A DNA stretch of 59,412 nt. It comes from an uncultured Clostridium sp. (GTDB lineage: Bacteria; Bacillota; Clostridia; TANB77; CAG-508). The translations under genes were made by a program, and so were the position numbers. The notes below the pieces were generated by a model. That model was given only the letters and a program-made list of their open reading frames with translations. It was not told where the DNA came from and searched no databases. The DNA lies in NCBI GenBank assembly GCA_946500615.1, contig CAMMWP010000006.1, positions 1 to 59,412 on the forward strand, written 5' to 3'. Positions 7,842-17,632 of this stretch are shown here, in pieces; positions within the stretch are counted from its first letter, which is position 1; each line of letters begins with the position of its first letter.

Positions 7842-8714
7842 ATGTATAAATTAGTAGCGATTGATTTAGATGGAACAATGCTAAATAGTTATGGAGAAGT
7901 CAGTGCAAAAACAAAAGAAATCATCAAGCAATGTATTGAAAAAGGAATCTATATTGTTTTAGCATCTGGAAGACCAATTGACTCTATAAAAACTATAGCA
8001 AAAGAAATAAAAAGTCAAGAATACTTTATAGCTGGCAATGGTGCTTTAGTATATGATATGAAAGAAGACAAGATGATATACGAAAACTATATGAAAAAAG
8101 AAAAAGTATTAGAGATCATAAAAATATGTGAAGAAAACAGCATAGCATATAATGTATACACAGATAAAACAATTTTAACATCCAATTTAAAATTCAATGT
8201 ATTATATTATTACAAAGAGAACTTAAAAAAAGAAGAAGATAAAAAAACCAATATTAGTATTGTTGAAAATGTATATGACTATGTAAAAAACATGCAAGAA
8301 GAAAAATTTTTAAAAATAACAATTTGTGATGAAAATAGTACAATATTCAATTCTATCATAAAAAAAGTAAAAGAAATAAATGAAATAGATATTTTAGAAG
8401 TTTCTCATATGTCAAGAAAGCTAATAGAACAAGGAACGGAACAAATACCAGTAGAATATTACTATACAGAAATTACAGCAAGTGATGTAGACAAATGGAA
8501 AGCAATCGAATTTTTAATGAAAGAATTAGAAATAACGCCAGAACAAGTAATGGCAATTGGCGATAATATGAATGACAAGAAAATGATAGAAAATGCTGGT
8601 TTAGGTGTTGCAATAAAAGGTAGTACACCAGAAGTAATTTCAGTAGCAAAATATGTGACAGATACGAACAATCATGATGGAGTAGCTAAAGTTTTAGAAA
8701 AATATGTCCTGTAA
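7842..8714 (+). CDS. Cof-type HAD phosphatase
   Basis: A cytoplasmic haloacid-dehalogenase-superfamily phosphatase of 290 residues. Motif I is AIDLDGTML (nucleophile and acid/base Asp near residues 8 and 10), motif II is LASGRP, and motif IV is GDNMNDKKM near residue 242. The long middle insertion is the type IIB (Cof) cap. Substrates of this family are sugar phosphates, nucleotides or FMN and cannot be inferred here. It has its own promoter and terminator and is not part of the pilus locus that follows. Confidence 0.88.
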   Translation: MYKLVAIDLDGTMLNSYGEVSAKTKEIIKQCIEKGIYIVLASGRPIDSIKTIAKEIKSQEYFIAGNGALVYDMKEDKMIYENYMKKEKVLEIIKICEENSIAYNVYTDKTILTSNLKFNVLYYYKENLKKEEDKKTNISIVENVYDYVKNMQEEKFLKITICDENSTIFNSIIKKVKEINEIDILEVSHMSRKLIEQGTEQIPVEYYYTEITASDVDKWKAIEFLMKELEITPEQVMAIGDNMNDKKMIENAGLGVAIKGSTPEVISVAKYVTDTNNHDGVAKVLEKYVL

Positions 8715-8747
8715 TATTACAAAAATATTACAGGCATATTAATTTTT
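8708..8747 (+). terminator. Terminator overlapping the end of the HAD gene
   Basis: An 11-bp perfect stem (CCTGTAATATT with AATATTACAGG, 8708-8718 with 8724-8734) contains the stop codon; a T-rich stretch follows. Confidence 0.65.
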
Positions 8748-8856
8748 AATGACAGAGACGTATTTCATTGATTTTATAAAATAGATGCGTTACAATAAAA
8801 TAGATGGAAATTTGTAAAAAAATATACAAAAATAAAGATAAAGGGAGGAATTTGTA

Positions 8857-9795
8857 ATGGCAACAAATCCAATGCAAAGAAAAGCAAGAAATTCATTTTT
8901 ATTAGGTATGTTATTAATGCTGATTATAACAGGAGCAGTTATTGCATTTTTAATATTACAATTAATTAATATAAAGGAGAAAGAAAAGGAAGAAGCGGCA
9001 TCTTATGTGACAGTATATACATTAAATAAAGATGTAGAATCAGGGGAGGAAATAGATGCAAATACAGATTTAACAATCACAGAAGTAATAAAAGATAATG
9101 CACCAACAGATTATTTGACACCTTCTGATTTAGGAACAACCAATATAGCAAAAATTTCTATGACAAAAGGAACGGTTGTATCAAAAGAAATGATCTATAT
9201 TGATGAAACAGTTACAGGAAATGATGTAAGAAAACAAGAATTTAATATGTTTATATTACCAACAGATTTACAAACAGGTGATTTCATTGATGTAAGATTA
9301 TTAATGCCTGGTGGAACAGACTATATTGTTGTATCTAAAAAGAAAGTAGAAATTCCAGTAATTTCTGGTGTGGATGCTACTGGAACAATATCAATTGAAT
9401 TAAGTGAAGATGAAATTAATATGCTTAGTAATGCAATTGTTGATGCATTTAAAGTAAATGGAGCAAAACTATATGTAAATAAATATACAGAGCCAGGTTT
9501 ACAAGAAGCATCAGTACCAACATATGCAGTAAGTCAAGAAGTAATGCAATTAATTAATGAAAATCCAAATATAGTAGAAGAGGCAAGAACCGCTTTATGG
9601 GATCGTTATAATGCAACACAAAGAAATGATGTAATCAACCCAGCAGTCACAAATGAAGATGCACAAGACAATTTAGAAGAAAATATGGAAGAAAGTATTA
9701 CAAATTCTCTAACAACTAGACAAGAATACTTAGAAGGATTGTCAGCAGAAGCTGCTGCAGCTGCTTCTGCAACAACCACCAATACAACCAACTAG
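8857..9795 (+). CDS. CpaB-like pilus assembly protein (SAF domain)
   Basis: A 312-residue membrane protein with an N-terminal basic stretch, one membrane helix (about 14-37) and an extracytoplasmic part containing an SAF/CpaB-type domain (about 47-170). The tail is Glu/Asn/Thr-rich and ends in an Ala-rich stretch and repeated Thr. CpaB/RcpC normally helps the Tad pilus cross the envelope. It opens a run of closely spaced genes (CpaE-like pair, CpaF, platform protein, pilin-like proteins), so it is taken as the first gene of a Tad-like operon. A strong GGGAGG site precedes the ATG. Family assignment rests mainly on the helix-plus-SAF layout and context. Confidence 0.7.
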   Translation: MATNPMQRKARNSFLLGMLLMLIITGAVIAFLILQLINIKEKEKEEAASYVTVYTLNKDVESGEEIDANTDLTITEVIKDNAPTDYLTPSDLGTTNIAKISMTKGTVVSKEMIYIDETVTGNDVRKQEFNMFILPTDLQTGDFIDVRLLMPGGTDYIVVSKKKVEIPVISGVDATGTISIELSEDEINMLSNAIVDAFKVNGAKLYVNKYTEPGLQEASVPTYAVSQEVMQLINENPNIVEEARTALWDRYNATQRNDVINPAVTNEDAQDNLEENMEESITNSLTTRQEYLEGLSAEAAAAASATTTNTTN

Positions 9796-9819
9796 ATAAA
9801 ATTAAGAAAGGAAGTAACC

Positions 9820-10518
9820 ATGAAAAAAATAGGATTTATAGGAATGTATGACAAAACAGATTTATTGCTAAATATTGCTAAGATTTTAACAACAATGAAA
9901 AAAAAAGTAATTGTAGTAGATGCAACCATCATGCAAAAAGCCAAATATGTTGTACCAGTTATAAATCCTACAGTTACATACATAACAGACTTTGAAGATA
10001 TTGATGTTGCCGTAGGTTTTAAAGAAGAAAAAGAAATAAAAGAATATTTAGGTGTTAATGAGAAAGAAGAATTACCATATGATATCATGCTAATAGATGT
10101 AGACAATACAGAAGCAATGGAGAATTTTGAATTAACCATTAATCCTAAAAACTACTTTGTCACATCATTTGATTTATATTCATTAAAAAGAGGTTTAGAA
10201 ATACTAAGTAATTTAAAGTCACCTATAGGGCTAACAAAAATCTTATACACAAAGGAAATTTTAAAAGAAGAAGATGATTATTTAAATTTTCTATCATTGG
10301 GATATAAAATCATGTGGAATGAATATAGAGTATATTTCCCAATTGAAAATGGAGATTGGTCAGTACTAGCAGAAAATCAAAGAGTAGCAAAAATAAAATT
10401 TAAGAGATTGAGTACACAATATAAAGATAGCTTAGTATATATTGTTAGTGAAATTTTAAATGATACAAGTGAAAATCAAATAAGAAGAGCCATTAAAATC
10501 ATAGAAAGAGGAGTATAA
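9820..10518 (+). CDS. MinD/CpaE-like protein without a P-loop
   Basis: A 232-residue cytoplasmic protein. It starts MKKIGFIGMYDKTDLLLNIA where a MinD/ParA ATPase would have its deviant Walker A box, and has KKVIVVDAT and DIMLIDVD strands at the expected spacing. The lysines and Gly-Lys-Thr of the nucleotide loop are absent, so it probably does not hydrolyse ATP. It lies between CpaB and a second MinD-like protein that keeps the loop, with only three bases between the two, which suggests a catalytic/non-catalytic pair that positions the pilus machine (role of CpaE/TadZ). Exact family is uncertain. Confidence 0.55.
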   Translation: MKKIGFIGMYDKTDLLLNIAKILTTMKKKVIVVDATIMQKAKYVVPVINPTVTYITDFEDIDVAVGFKEEKEIKEYLGVNEKEELPYDIMLIDVDNTEAMENFELTINPKNYFVTSFDLYSLKRGLEILSNLKSPIGLTKILYTKEILKEEDDYLNFLSLGYKIMWNEYRVYFPIENGDWSVLAENQRVAKIKFKRLSTQYKDSLVYIVSEILNDTSENQIRRAIKIIERGV

Positions 10519-10521
10519 AAC

Positions 10522-11364
10522 ATGTCAATTGTAACATTTTATAACAGCAGTAAAGAGCAGACGGGGAAAACAATGTCAATAGCGGCGATTGCTACCTATA
10601 TGGCAATTGAACATAATTATAGAATATTGGTAATATCAACGACAAACACAGAAGATGCATTTGCAAGATGTTTTTGGGAGGACAAAAAGAAAAAGAAAAG
10701 AAATTTAGGAATTTTTGGACCTAATGCCAGTGTAGAAATAGAAAATGGTGTTGAGGGATTGGCAAGAGTCATTAGAAGTAATAAGATTACACCAGATATT
10801 ATCACAAATTATACAAAAGTTGTTTTTAAAGATAGATTTGAAGTATTACTAGGATGTGAGAATCCACCGTCAGATGGAACAGTAATTGAAACCATATATC
10901 CCAATATCATAAAAGCAGCAAATCAATATTATGATTTAGTATTTGTGGATTTAGATGAAAATGTTGATGAAGAAACTAGAAAAACCATTATTTATGATTC
11001 GGACATTGTAATCATTAACATGTCACAAAGATTAAGAAGCGTTAATAAATTTATGGAGCTAAGAGAACAAAATCAATTAATTAATTCTAAAAAAGCACTA
11101 ATATTAATAGGAAGATATGACAAATATTCAAAATACAATGCAAAAAATATATCAAGATATTTAGGAGAAAAAAATCAAGTATTAACTATACCATATAATA
11201 CATTATTTTTTGAAGCAACAGAAGAAGCTGGTGTACCAGATTTATTTTTAAGATTTAGAAAAAATTTAGATTCAGAAGATAGAAATGCATTTTTTATAGA
11301 AGAAGTAAAAAGAGCTGCGGAAAACATAGTGTATCGATTACAAGATTTGCAAATGAAAATGTAA
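10522..11364 (+). CDS. CpaE/TadZ-like MinD-family ATPase
   Basis: A 280-residue MinD-superfamily protein. The nucleotide loop is SSKEQTGKTMS (residues about 9-19), a deviant Walker A box with the signature Lys and GKT. The Walker B-like strand YDLVFVDLDE lies near residue 139, and DIVIINMSQ near residue 162. TadZ/CpaE proteins place the Tad secretion system in the cell. It starts three bases after the loop-less paralogue at 9820 and is followed 19 bases later by the CpaF ATPase gene. Confidence 0.65.
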   Translation: MSIVTFYNSSKEQTGKTMSIAAIATYMAIEHNYRILVISTTNTEDAFARCFWEDKKKKKRNLGIFGPNASVEIENGVEGLARVIRSNKITPDIITNYTKVVFKDRFEVLLGCENPPSDGTVIETIYPNIIKAANQYYDLVFVDLDENVDEETRKTIIYDSDIVIINMSQRLRSVNKFMELREQNQLINSKKALILIGRYDKYSKYNAKNISRYLGEKNQVLTIPYNTLFFEATEEAGVPDLFLRFRKNLDSEDRNAFFIEEVKRAAENIVYRLQDLQMKM

Positions 11365-11383
11365 AAAGAAAGGAGACCTTATA

Positions 11384-13343
11384 ATGACAATAACAAACAT
11401 TATACTAATTTTAGTGGTTTTAGGACTTGCTATATTTGCAATATATTACGTCTTAAAAAAGAAAAAGACGGAAGAAGTTGAAAACACACTTAATGTAGAT
11501 GATAAAACATATACCTTAGATGTTATGAAAGCATTTATTAAGAGAAGATTAGATGAAATAACAAAGGTCAATTTATACGATATAGGTCTTTCAGAAGAAG
11601 AATTAAAAAGAAGAAAAAACAAGAAATATGAATTGAAAAAGGCTTTAAAAGGCTGTACATATGGTGATGTTAACGATAAAAAATATGTAAAAGAATTGAT
11701 TTATGATTTATTAGCACAAGAATATGGAGTAGATGAGACCAATATATCAAAAGCAATCCCTTTTGATATTCCATCTTTGCTAACAGCGCAAGATAAATTT
11801 GATATATTAATCTATGTATTTAAAAAGGAATTCGCTTATGAAGCATTAGCTGAAATGATAAAAAAATACAATTTAGATGTTTTAAAATATGTTGAAGGAG
11901 AAGCAAAGCCTTCTTATGTTATTACAGAACAAGAAATTAATGATATGTATGAAAAAGAAAATATTACATTAACTTTTTCAGATAAATTAGCAATTGTTGT
12001 ACAAAGAATTTATCAACATTATAAAGGATACAGTGCAATAGATGAAATCAGAGATATGAATATTGATGGTGTTTCTGGTGGTGTATCAGGACTACCAGAA
12101 AGCTTTTTAAGTCAAGTAGCACAAACAGATGGGGATTATTTAAGCCAAATTGCAGAACATAAAGTACCAAGAGCATGTGATAGTATTTGGATTATGTTTA
12201 GAGGTAAGTCTATTCGTTTGGCTTTTCTATCATTTGGTACAGAAGCAGAATTAAAAAGAGTGTGTCAAAATATTTATAAATACAACAATCCGGGACAATT
12301 ATCAGACACCAATGGTTATAAAATTAATGAAATGAAAGATGGATCTCGTGTCGTTGTTGTAAGACCATCTATGTCAGAAACATGGGCATTTTTCGTAAGA
12401 AAATTCGATGTTAAGAGGGCAGCGTTAGAACAGATTGTTCATGGCCCAGGTAAAGAAGAAGCGATTGATTTATTAAAATATTTAGTAAAAGGTGCCAGAA
12501 TCATATCCCTTACAGGAGAGCAAGGTTGCCGGAAAAACAACTATGCTTATGGCGATGATTGAAAACATTTATGAAACGATGAACCTTCGTATTACAGAGA
12601 CGGCATTTGAGTTACACTTAAGAAAAATTTATCCAACAAGAAATATTTTATCTATGAGGGAAACAGAAACAATTTCTGGACAAGACTGTTTGGACGTTCA
12701 GAAAAAGACAGATGGTTCTGTTAACATCATCGGAGAGGTTGCAACTGACCCCGTAGCATCTTGGATGATTCAATCAGCACAAGTTGCATCAAAATTCACT
12801 TTATTTACACACCACGCAAAAACATTTCCAGATTTAGTAACCGCTTTAAGAAACTCAATGTTAAGAGCAGGTGTATTCAAAGATGAAAAAACAGCAGAAG
12901 AACAAGTTGTTCAAGTTTTAAACTTTGACATTCACTTAGTAAAAGACTTTAGAGGTAGAAGATATATTGAAAGAGTAACGGAATGTATACCAGTAGAAGA
13001 TAAAAATGAATATACATTTGATCACAGAAGTGAAAAAACATTAGAAGGAAAATTTGACAAATTTTTCGATAATGCAACACATTATTTTACAAAATCAACA
13101 GATAAAAAATTATATATTTACAGAAATATATTAGAAAATATTGATGGAGAATATGTAATGACAAACCCAATTACAAACCAAAATATAAAAGAGATGAGAA
13201 ACAATATGGACGAATCAGATATTGAAGGATTTGATCAATTTATTGAAAGAAATTGGGGAGTGAGATTAAAAACAACTGTACAAGTAAATGCAGAGGTAGA
13301 AAAGACCACAAGGAGAGGAAGACCAAGAAAAACAGAAATTTAG
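11384..13343 (+). CDS. CpaF/TadA-like secretion ATPase, split by a +1 frameshift at CGG
   Basis: The combined product (652 aa) is a type II/IV secretion ATPase that would power Tad pilus assembly. It begins with a membrane helix (residues 5-24), unusual for CpaF. The first frame (11384-12562) ends inside the Walker A box: it reads ACA GGA GAG CAA GGT TGC CGG AAA and reaches TGA at 12560. Omitting C12530 gives GEQGCGKTTMLMAM, a perfect Walker A, and the rest (Walker B NIIGEV, His box THHAKT) continues in the +1 frame to 13343. The second frame has no credible start of its own. Either ribosomes shift at CGG, or the gene is mutated or misassembled. Neighbours are intact except the platform gene, which has the same kind of break. 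Confidence 0.82.
12527..12533 (+). promoter_or_regulatory. Candidate +1 frameshift site TGC-CGG-A
   Basis: The zero-frame codons are TGC CGG AAA. Skipping the C of CGG places GGA (Gly) in the A site and restores the Walker A box of the secretion ATPase. The same CGG-A arrangement occurs at two other frame breaks in this window (14657 and 32518). Confidence 0.55.
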
Positions 13344-13369
13344 AAAAAGTAAAGGAGGTGCTATTCTAA

Positions 13370-15449
13370 GTGTCTAACGAAATTATATTTTACATAATGG
13401 GTGGCTCAGTAGCAGTATTGGTCGTTATTATACTAGTGTATTATATACTATCTAAGAAAATGCAAAAATCTGAGTATAGGCAAATCAGAAAATTACAACA
13501 AGGAACAAAAGAAAAGAGTTTTTCTACAGAGATTTTATATCAAAGATTATACATTACATATGCTAGAATCCCATTTCTAAAACGATACATACTAAAATTA
13601 AGAAGAAGACTAGAAATTATTAATATAGATGATGAGTATAATACAAGAAAAGATTCAGCAAGAATATTAACAAAGGCACTTGCAATAGTAATTCCAACAG
13701 CCATATTAACCATATTAATTACAAGTAGTAACTTTTTATTGATGGTAATTTTATTGATATTTGAATTATTTATGGTAGATACATTAATAGATGGTTCTAT
13801 TGATAAAAAAGATAGTAATTTATTAAAAGAACAATTAGATTTCTTTTCAGAAATTAGACATGCTTACCATGAATTTAACATGGTAGAAGAAGCAATCTAT
13901 CAAGTATCACAAGATGATGAAATGGATATATCTAGACAAGGTGAGAAAATATACGAAATATTAATTTCAGATGATCCAGAAATGGAACTAGAAAAATATT
14001 ACGATATTGCACCAAATGTATTCCTAAAAGAGTTTGCAGGTATCTCTTATTTAACCAAAGAATTTGGAGATAGAAAGGTAAATGGAGCATCATTATATTT
14101 AAAAAATATCAATAATATTACTAAAGAAATGCAACTAGAAATTTTGAAAAGAGACAAGCTAAACTATGTATTCCAAAGTTTATCTTTAATATCGATTGCA
14201 CCAATATTGTTATTAGAGCCATTAAAAAGCTGGTCAATTAGTAACTTTTCTTTCACAGAAAGTTGGTATAATGGAAAACCGGGAATGATTGTACAAATAT
14301 TAATATTAATCCTAACATTTATCTCTTATGTTCTAGTTAGAAGATTAAAAGATAATGGTTCAACAGGAATGAATACGAAAAATACAGAAAATCCATGGCA
14401 AGCAAAATTATACAAAAAGAAATATATTAAAAAAATTGTAGATATGTTTATCCCAAAAGATGGAACAAAAGAATATAGAAAAGTGCAACAATTATTAAAA
14501 GACGCAGCATCCCATTTAAAAATGGAATGGTTATATATTAATCGAATCACGCTTGCGATTACAACATGTATTGTTTCATTAATTATATTTGTATATTTAC
14601 ATCAATTAGCAATTGATTATGTGTATACAGAGCCAACAACAACTTATGATATTCTACGGAGAAATGACTGAAAAAGATAGAGAAAATGCAATGGAAATTA
14701 CAAGGCAAGACAATGAAATCATTGATCAGTTTAGAGGTAAATTAGATACGACTTTACAACAAGTACAAATTGCAGTAGAAAGAGCAGACTATTATGAAGA
14801 AACAGAAGAAGATGAAATAAAATTAGCAGCAGAAAGAATTTATGATAAAATTCAAATTGTCAATAGTGAATATATGAAATGGTTTGAAGTATTACTATCT
14901 TTTGTATTTGCAATTATTGGATATATGGCTCCAATTTGGATGCTTATGTTCCAAGCAAAAATGAGGCAAATTGAAATGGAAGATGAAGTAATGCAATTCC
15001 AAACAATCATATTAATGCTTATGAGAATTGAAAGAGTGAATGTTGAAATTATATTAGAATGGTTAGAAAGATATGCCAATATCTTTAAGGAACCGATTTC
15101 TAGATGTGTAAACAATTATGAAGCAGGTGCTTGGGAAGCTTTAGAAGAAATGAAAGAAGATATTAGCTACATGCCATTAGTTAGAATTGTTGAGAGCTTA
15201 CAAGCAGCAGTGGAAAAAATACCAATCAGAGATGCATTTGATGAATTAGAGTCAGAAAGAGATTATTATCAAGAAAAGAGAAAAGAATCAAATGAAAGAT
15301 TAATCAAAAGAAAAGGAATGATAGGTAAAGCAATCGGATTTGCACCAATGGTATGTATGTTTGTAGGATATTTAATTATTCCATTAGTATTTATAGGCTT
15401 AACAAGTATGTCAAGTTCATTTACAACCATGACATCTCAAACGATGTAA
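13370..15449 (+). CDS. TadB/TadC-like platform protein, split by a +1 frameshift at CGG
   Basis: The combined product (692 aa) is an inner-membrane platform with two T2SSF-type domains in tandem, apparently a fusion of TadB and TadC. The first frame (GTG start behind AGGAGG) holds an N-terminal helix, a helix pair near 100-135, the first helical domain (about 145-270), further helices and the start of the second half. It ends at a TGA just after ATT CTA CGG AGA AAT GAC. Skipping C14657 gives DILGEMTEKDREN and the second half (TM at about 500, second T2SSF domain, two final TM). The later frame has only a TTG start without a ribosome binding site and would begin inside a loop between two membrane helices. 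Confidence 0.78.
14654..14660 (+). promoter_or_regulatory. Candidate +1 frameshift site CTA-CGG-A
   Basis: Zero frame CTA CGG AGA; omission of the first base of CGG yields CTA GGA GAA and joins the two halves of the platform protein. Confidence 0.55.
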
Positions 15450-15467
15450 AAAGAAGGAGGAAAAAAC

Positions 15468-16178
15468 ATGGAAAATGCATCAAAGGCTTTATTAATAGCA
15501 GCAAGTGTTTTAATTGCTATTGTTATCATTGGTGCATTCATGTTAATGATGACAGGATTAACAGATTATCAAGATAAATCATATCAGTCAACACAAGATG
15601 CCCAAATAACAGAATTTAACAACGTATATCTTTCTTATAATAGAAATGATGTTAGAGGAAGTGATATGATATCACTAATGAATAGAATAGTAGATTATAA
15701 TGATACCAAAAGTGATGAAGATGGTTTTACAAAAATGGGAATTACAATTAATATGAATGGTCATAATAGTGATTTGTCTTATGATGGGAAAAATCGTTTA
15801 GTGACAAGTAATCAATATAATGAAGAAACAATCAAAACAATTGTTGGAGCGCCATCTTCTGTTAGTGGAGGAGCTAGCACAGGAAAAATCAGACAAATTG
15901 AAAATCGTTACCAATCACAATATGCAAATCAACTTGCTGCTGAAATTGCTAACATTATGGCTATGAATGATGAGAATGATTTTGATACAGAAAAAATTTT
16001 GCCTAAACCCCTATCTTCTTATGGAATTAGTTTAGCAGGTGTCAAAGAAGATGCTTTATATTATTACGAATATGTACAATTCAAAAGAGCGAAATTTAAG
16101 TGTGTTGAAACAAAAAATGATAAACACACAGGAAGAATTATCAATATGAAATTTGAATGTACAGGAATGGGAGTTTAA
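15468..16178 (+). CDS. Pilin-like protein, MENASKAL family, 236 aa
   Basis: A small exported protein with N-terminus MENASKALLIAASVLIAIVI, a single membrane helix starting almost at residue 1, and an extracytoplasmic domain. After the helix comes ITEFNNVYLSYNRNDVRGSD, a version of the FN-x-x-F/Y-x-x-Y...V-x-G motif shared by its neighbours. The C-terminus contains KFKCVETKND, also found in the protein at 16677. There is no basic leader and no G/E prepilin cleavage site. First of a block of seven such genes directly after the platform gene, with a good GGAGG site. The family is not one I can name; a structural pilin or minor pilin role is inferred from position. Confidence 0.62.
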   Translation: MENASKALLIAASVLIAIVIIGAFMLMMTGLTDYQDKSYQSTQDAQITEFNNVYLSYNRNDVRGSDMISLMNRIVDYNDTKSDEDGFTKMGITINMNGHNSDLSYDGKNRLVTSNQYNEETIKTIVGAPSSVSGGASTGKIRQIENRYQSQYANQLAAEIANIMAMNDENDFDTEKILPKPLSSYGISLAGVKEDALYYYEYVQFKRAKFKCVETKNDKHTGRIINMKFECTGMGV

Positions 16179-16179
16179 T

Positions 16180-16665
16180 ATGGAGAATGCATCAAAAGCA
16201 TTATTAATGGCAGCAGGCGTTTTAATTGGAATCATGATCTTTTCTTTAGCAGCTTATTTATTTACACAGTTTGGAGGAACTTCAGCACAGATACATGAAA
16301 ATATAGAAACAAGTCAGATAGAAGAGTTTAATAGTCAATTTACATCATATCAAGTAAAAGACACAGTAACCATACATGACATTATTTCTATGGCAAATCT
16401 AGCAACACAGAATAATCAATACTATGAATTTGCAAAACAAACTGCTACTGGAAAAAATAATTATATAGCTGTTATATTAAATGGAAATTCAATAGAATAT
16501 GGATTTGGAACCAAAAGAGATGTCATAGAAAAAGAATATAACAAACTAATCGAAAGAGAAGTAAATAACATAAATAATGCAACAGGATTAAAAAATTATG
16601 CAATACGTACGGAAATCAGCGATATAACGAAAAGAGTATTTAGAGTGATTTGTACAGAAATATAA
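16180..16665 (+). CDS. Pilin-like protein, MENASKAL family, 161 aa
   Basis: Starts MENASKALLMAAGVLIGIMI with the same leaderless membrane helix as its neighbours, followed by IEEFNSQFTSYQVKD. The ATG overlaps the stop of the previous gene region by one-base spacing (TAATATG) and GGGAG lies upstream, so the two genes are translationally coupled; a start nine codons earlier is rejected because it has no ribosome binding site. The family is unrecognised, and a minor pilin role is inferred from its place in the Tad-like cluster. Confidence 0.6.
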   Translation: MENASKALLMAAGVLIGIMIFSLAAYLFTQFGGTSAQIHENIETSQIEEFNSQFTSYQVKDTVTIHDIISMANLATQNNQYYEFAKQTATGKNNYIAVILNGNSIEYGFGTKRDVIEKEYNKLIEREVNNINNATGLKNYAIRTEISDITKRVFRVICTEI

Positions 16666-16676
16666 AGGGTGAAGAA

Positions 16677-17108
16677 ATGAAAAAAATAATCATATTTTTT
16701 GTCGTGATATTAATCATTGTCGCAACAATTTCCTATATATATTTAAATCATCAAGCGACTTCAAATGAGGCAAAAGTGAGAAATGTACAGTATGAAAGTT
16801 ATAAAGGAAAAGAAATATATGGAACAGATTTGGCAACATTGATTAATAAAGCAACAGATGAAAATATTCGAAATAAAATTGAAAAAGAGGCATCTGGATT
16901 ATATAAGGATAATGGCATAAATTCTATTAGAATTGAAATCCATTTTACAGATGATGATACCATCCATAGTATGGAAGAAATTTATCATAGTGGAACAGAT
17001 ACCTTTATGCAATATTATAATCAAGTAAAATTTAAATGTACAGAAGTAAAACATCATAGTAAGACAAAATTAGTAAGTTATCTATTTTTTGAGCAGATAG
17101 CGACATAA
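16677..17108 (+). CDS. Small membrane-anchored protein of the pilus cluster, 143 aa
   Basis: MKKIIIFFVVILIIVATISYIY forms a basic-plus-hydrophobic anchor. The exposed part has VQYESYKGKEIYGTDLATLI, a diverged form of the cluster's FN...Y...V-x-G motif, and VKFKCTEVKHHSKT, matching the C-terminus of the first pilin-like protein. It is therefore a paralogue with a different, Lys-rich N-terminus. AAAGGGTGAAG precedes the chosen ATG. Function unknown. Confidence 0.58.
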   Translation: MKKIIIFFVVILIIVATISYIYLNHQATSNEAKVRNVQYESYKGKEIYGTDLATLINKATDENIRNKIEKEASGLYKDNGINSIRIEIHFTDDDTIHSMEEIYHSGTDTFMQYYNQVKFKCTEVKHHSKTKLVSYLFFEQIAT

Positions 17109-17185
17109 GATAAATGTTATTAAAGTTACTAAATAAGAAATTTAGTAAAATGATATATATATAATAATAAAAGGAGGAATAGAAT

Positions 17186-17608
17186 ATGGAGAATGCATCA
17201 AAAGCATTAATTATCGCAGGAGCTATATTACTTGCTATTTTAATTATTTCACTAGGAATTTTAATTTATAACCAAGCTTCAGGTGTTGTAAATGACAACG
17301 CAATGAGTGAGGTAGAAATCAATAATTTCAACCAAAAGTTCACACAATATGAAGGTGGATCAGTAAGGGGAACAACTGTAAGAGCAATTTATCAAGCAGT
17401 TTTATCAAATAATGTTACACAAGATTCAACGGATAGACAAGTTGCGATAAGCGGACCTACTAATATGGCTGAAACTGACACACAAGTACCAAGTGATCTT
17501 AATACAGCAGTCAAAACAGGTTCATCATATACTGTTACATGTACAATGGGAACCAAAGGAGGAGAAAAAGGTCTAGTACAAACAATAACCATTTCAGAAA
17601 ATAAATAG
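17186..17608 (+). CDS. Pilin-like protein, tandem copy 1, 140 aa
   Basis: MENASKALIIAGAILLAILI begins a leaderless membrane helix, followed by INNFNQKFTQYEGGSVRGTT and a short soluble domain ending LVQTITISENK. It is almost identical to the next gene over the first 91 residues and differs mainly between residues 92 and 120. The short, simple architecture and duplication make these two the best candidates for the major pilin subunits. It follows a 77-base gap and has AAGGAGG, so it may be separately translated at high level. Family not recognised. Confidence 0.62.
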   Translation: MENASKALIIAGAILLAILIISLGILIYNQASGVVNDNAMSEVEINNFNQKFTQYEGGSVRGTTVRAIYQAVLSNNVTQDSTDRQVAISGPTNMAETDTQVPSDLNTAVKTGSSYTVTCTMGTKGGEKGLVQTITISENK

Positions 17609-17632
17609 TCAAATAAGAAAGGATGATATAGT

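Noticed and set aside
12560..12562. TGA as a sense codon explaining the broken CpaF, platform and Rpn frames
   Set aside because: All three broken frames end in TGA, but reading through it stays in the wrong frame and does not give the conserved continuation. TGA is also a normal stop, for example for the RNase gene at 27006.
12492..13343. Independent gene starting MPESYPLQESK
   Set aside because: It has no ribosome binding site, its first residues are out-of-frame readings of the ATPase, and the conserved sequence starts only at the Walker A box.
14613..15449. Separate TadC gene from a TTG start
   Set aside because: No ribosome binding site; the frame would start inside a loop between two membrane helices of the platform protein, and the combined length is exactly one base over a multiple of three, as expected for one +1 shift.
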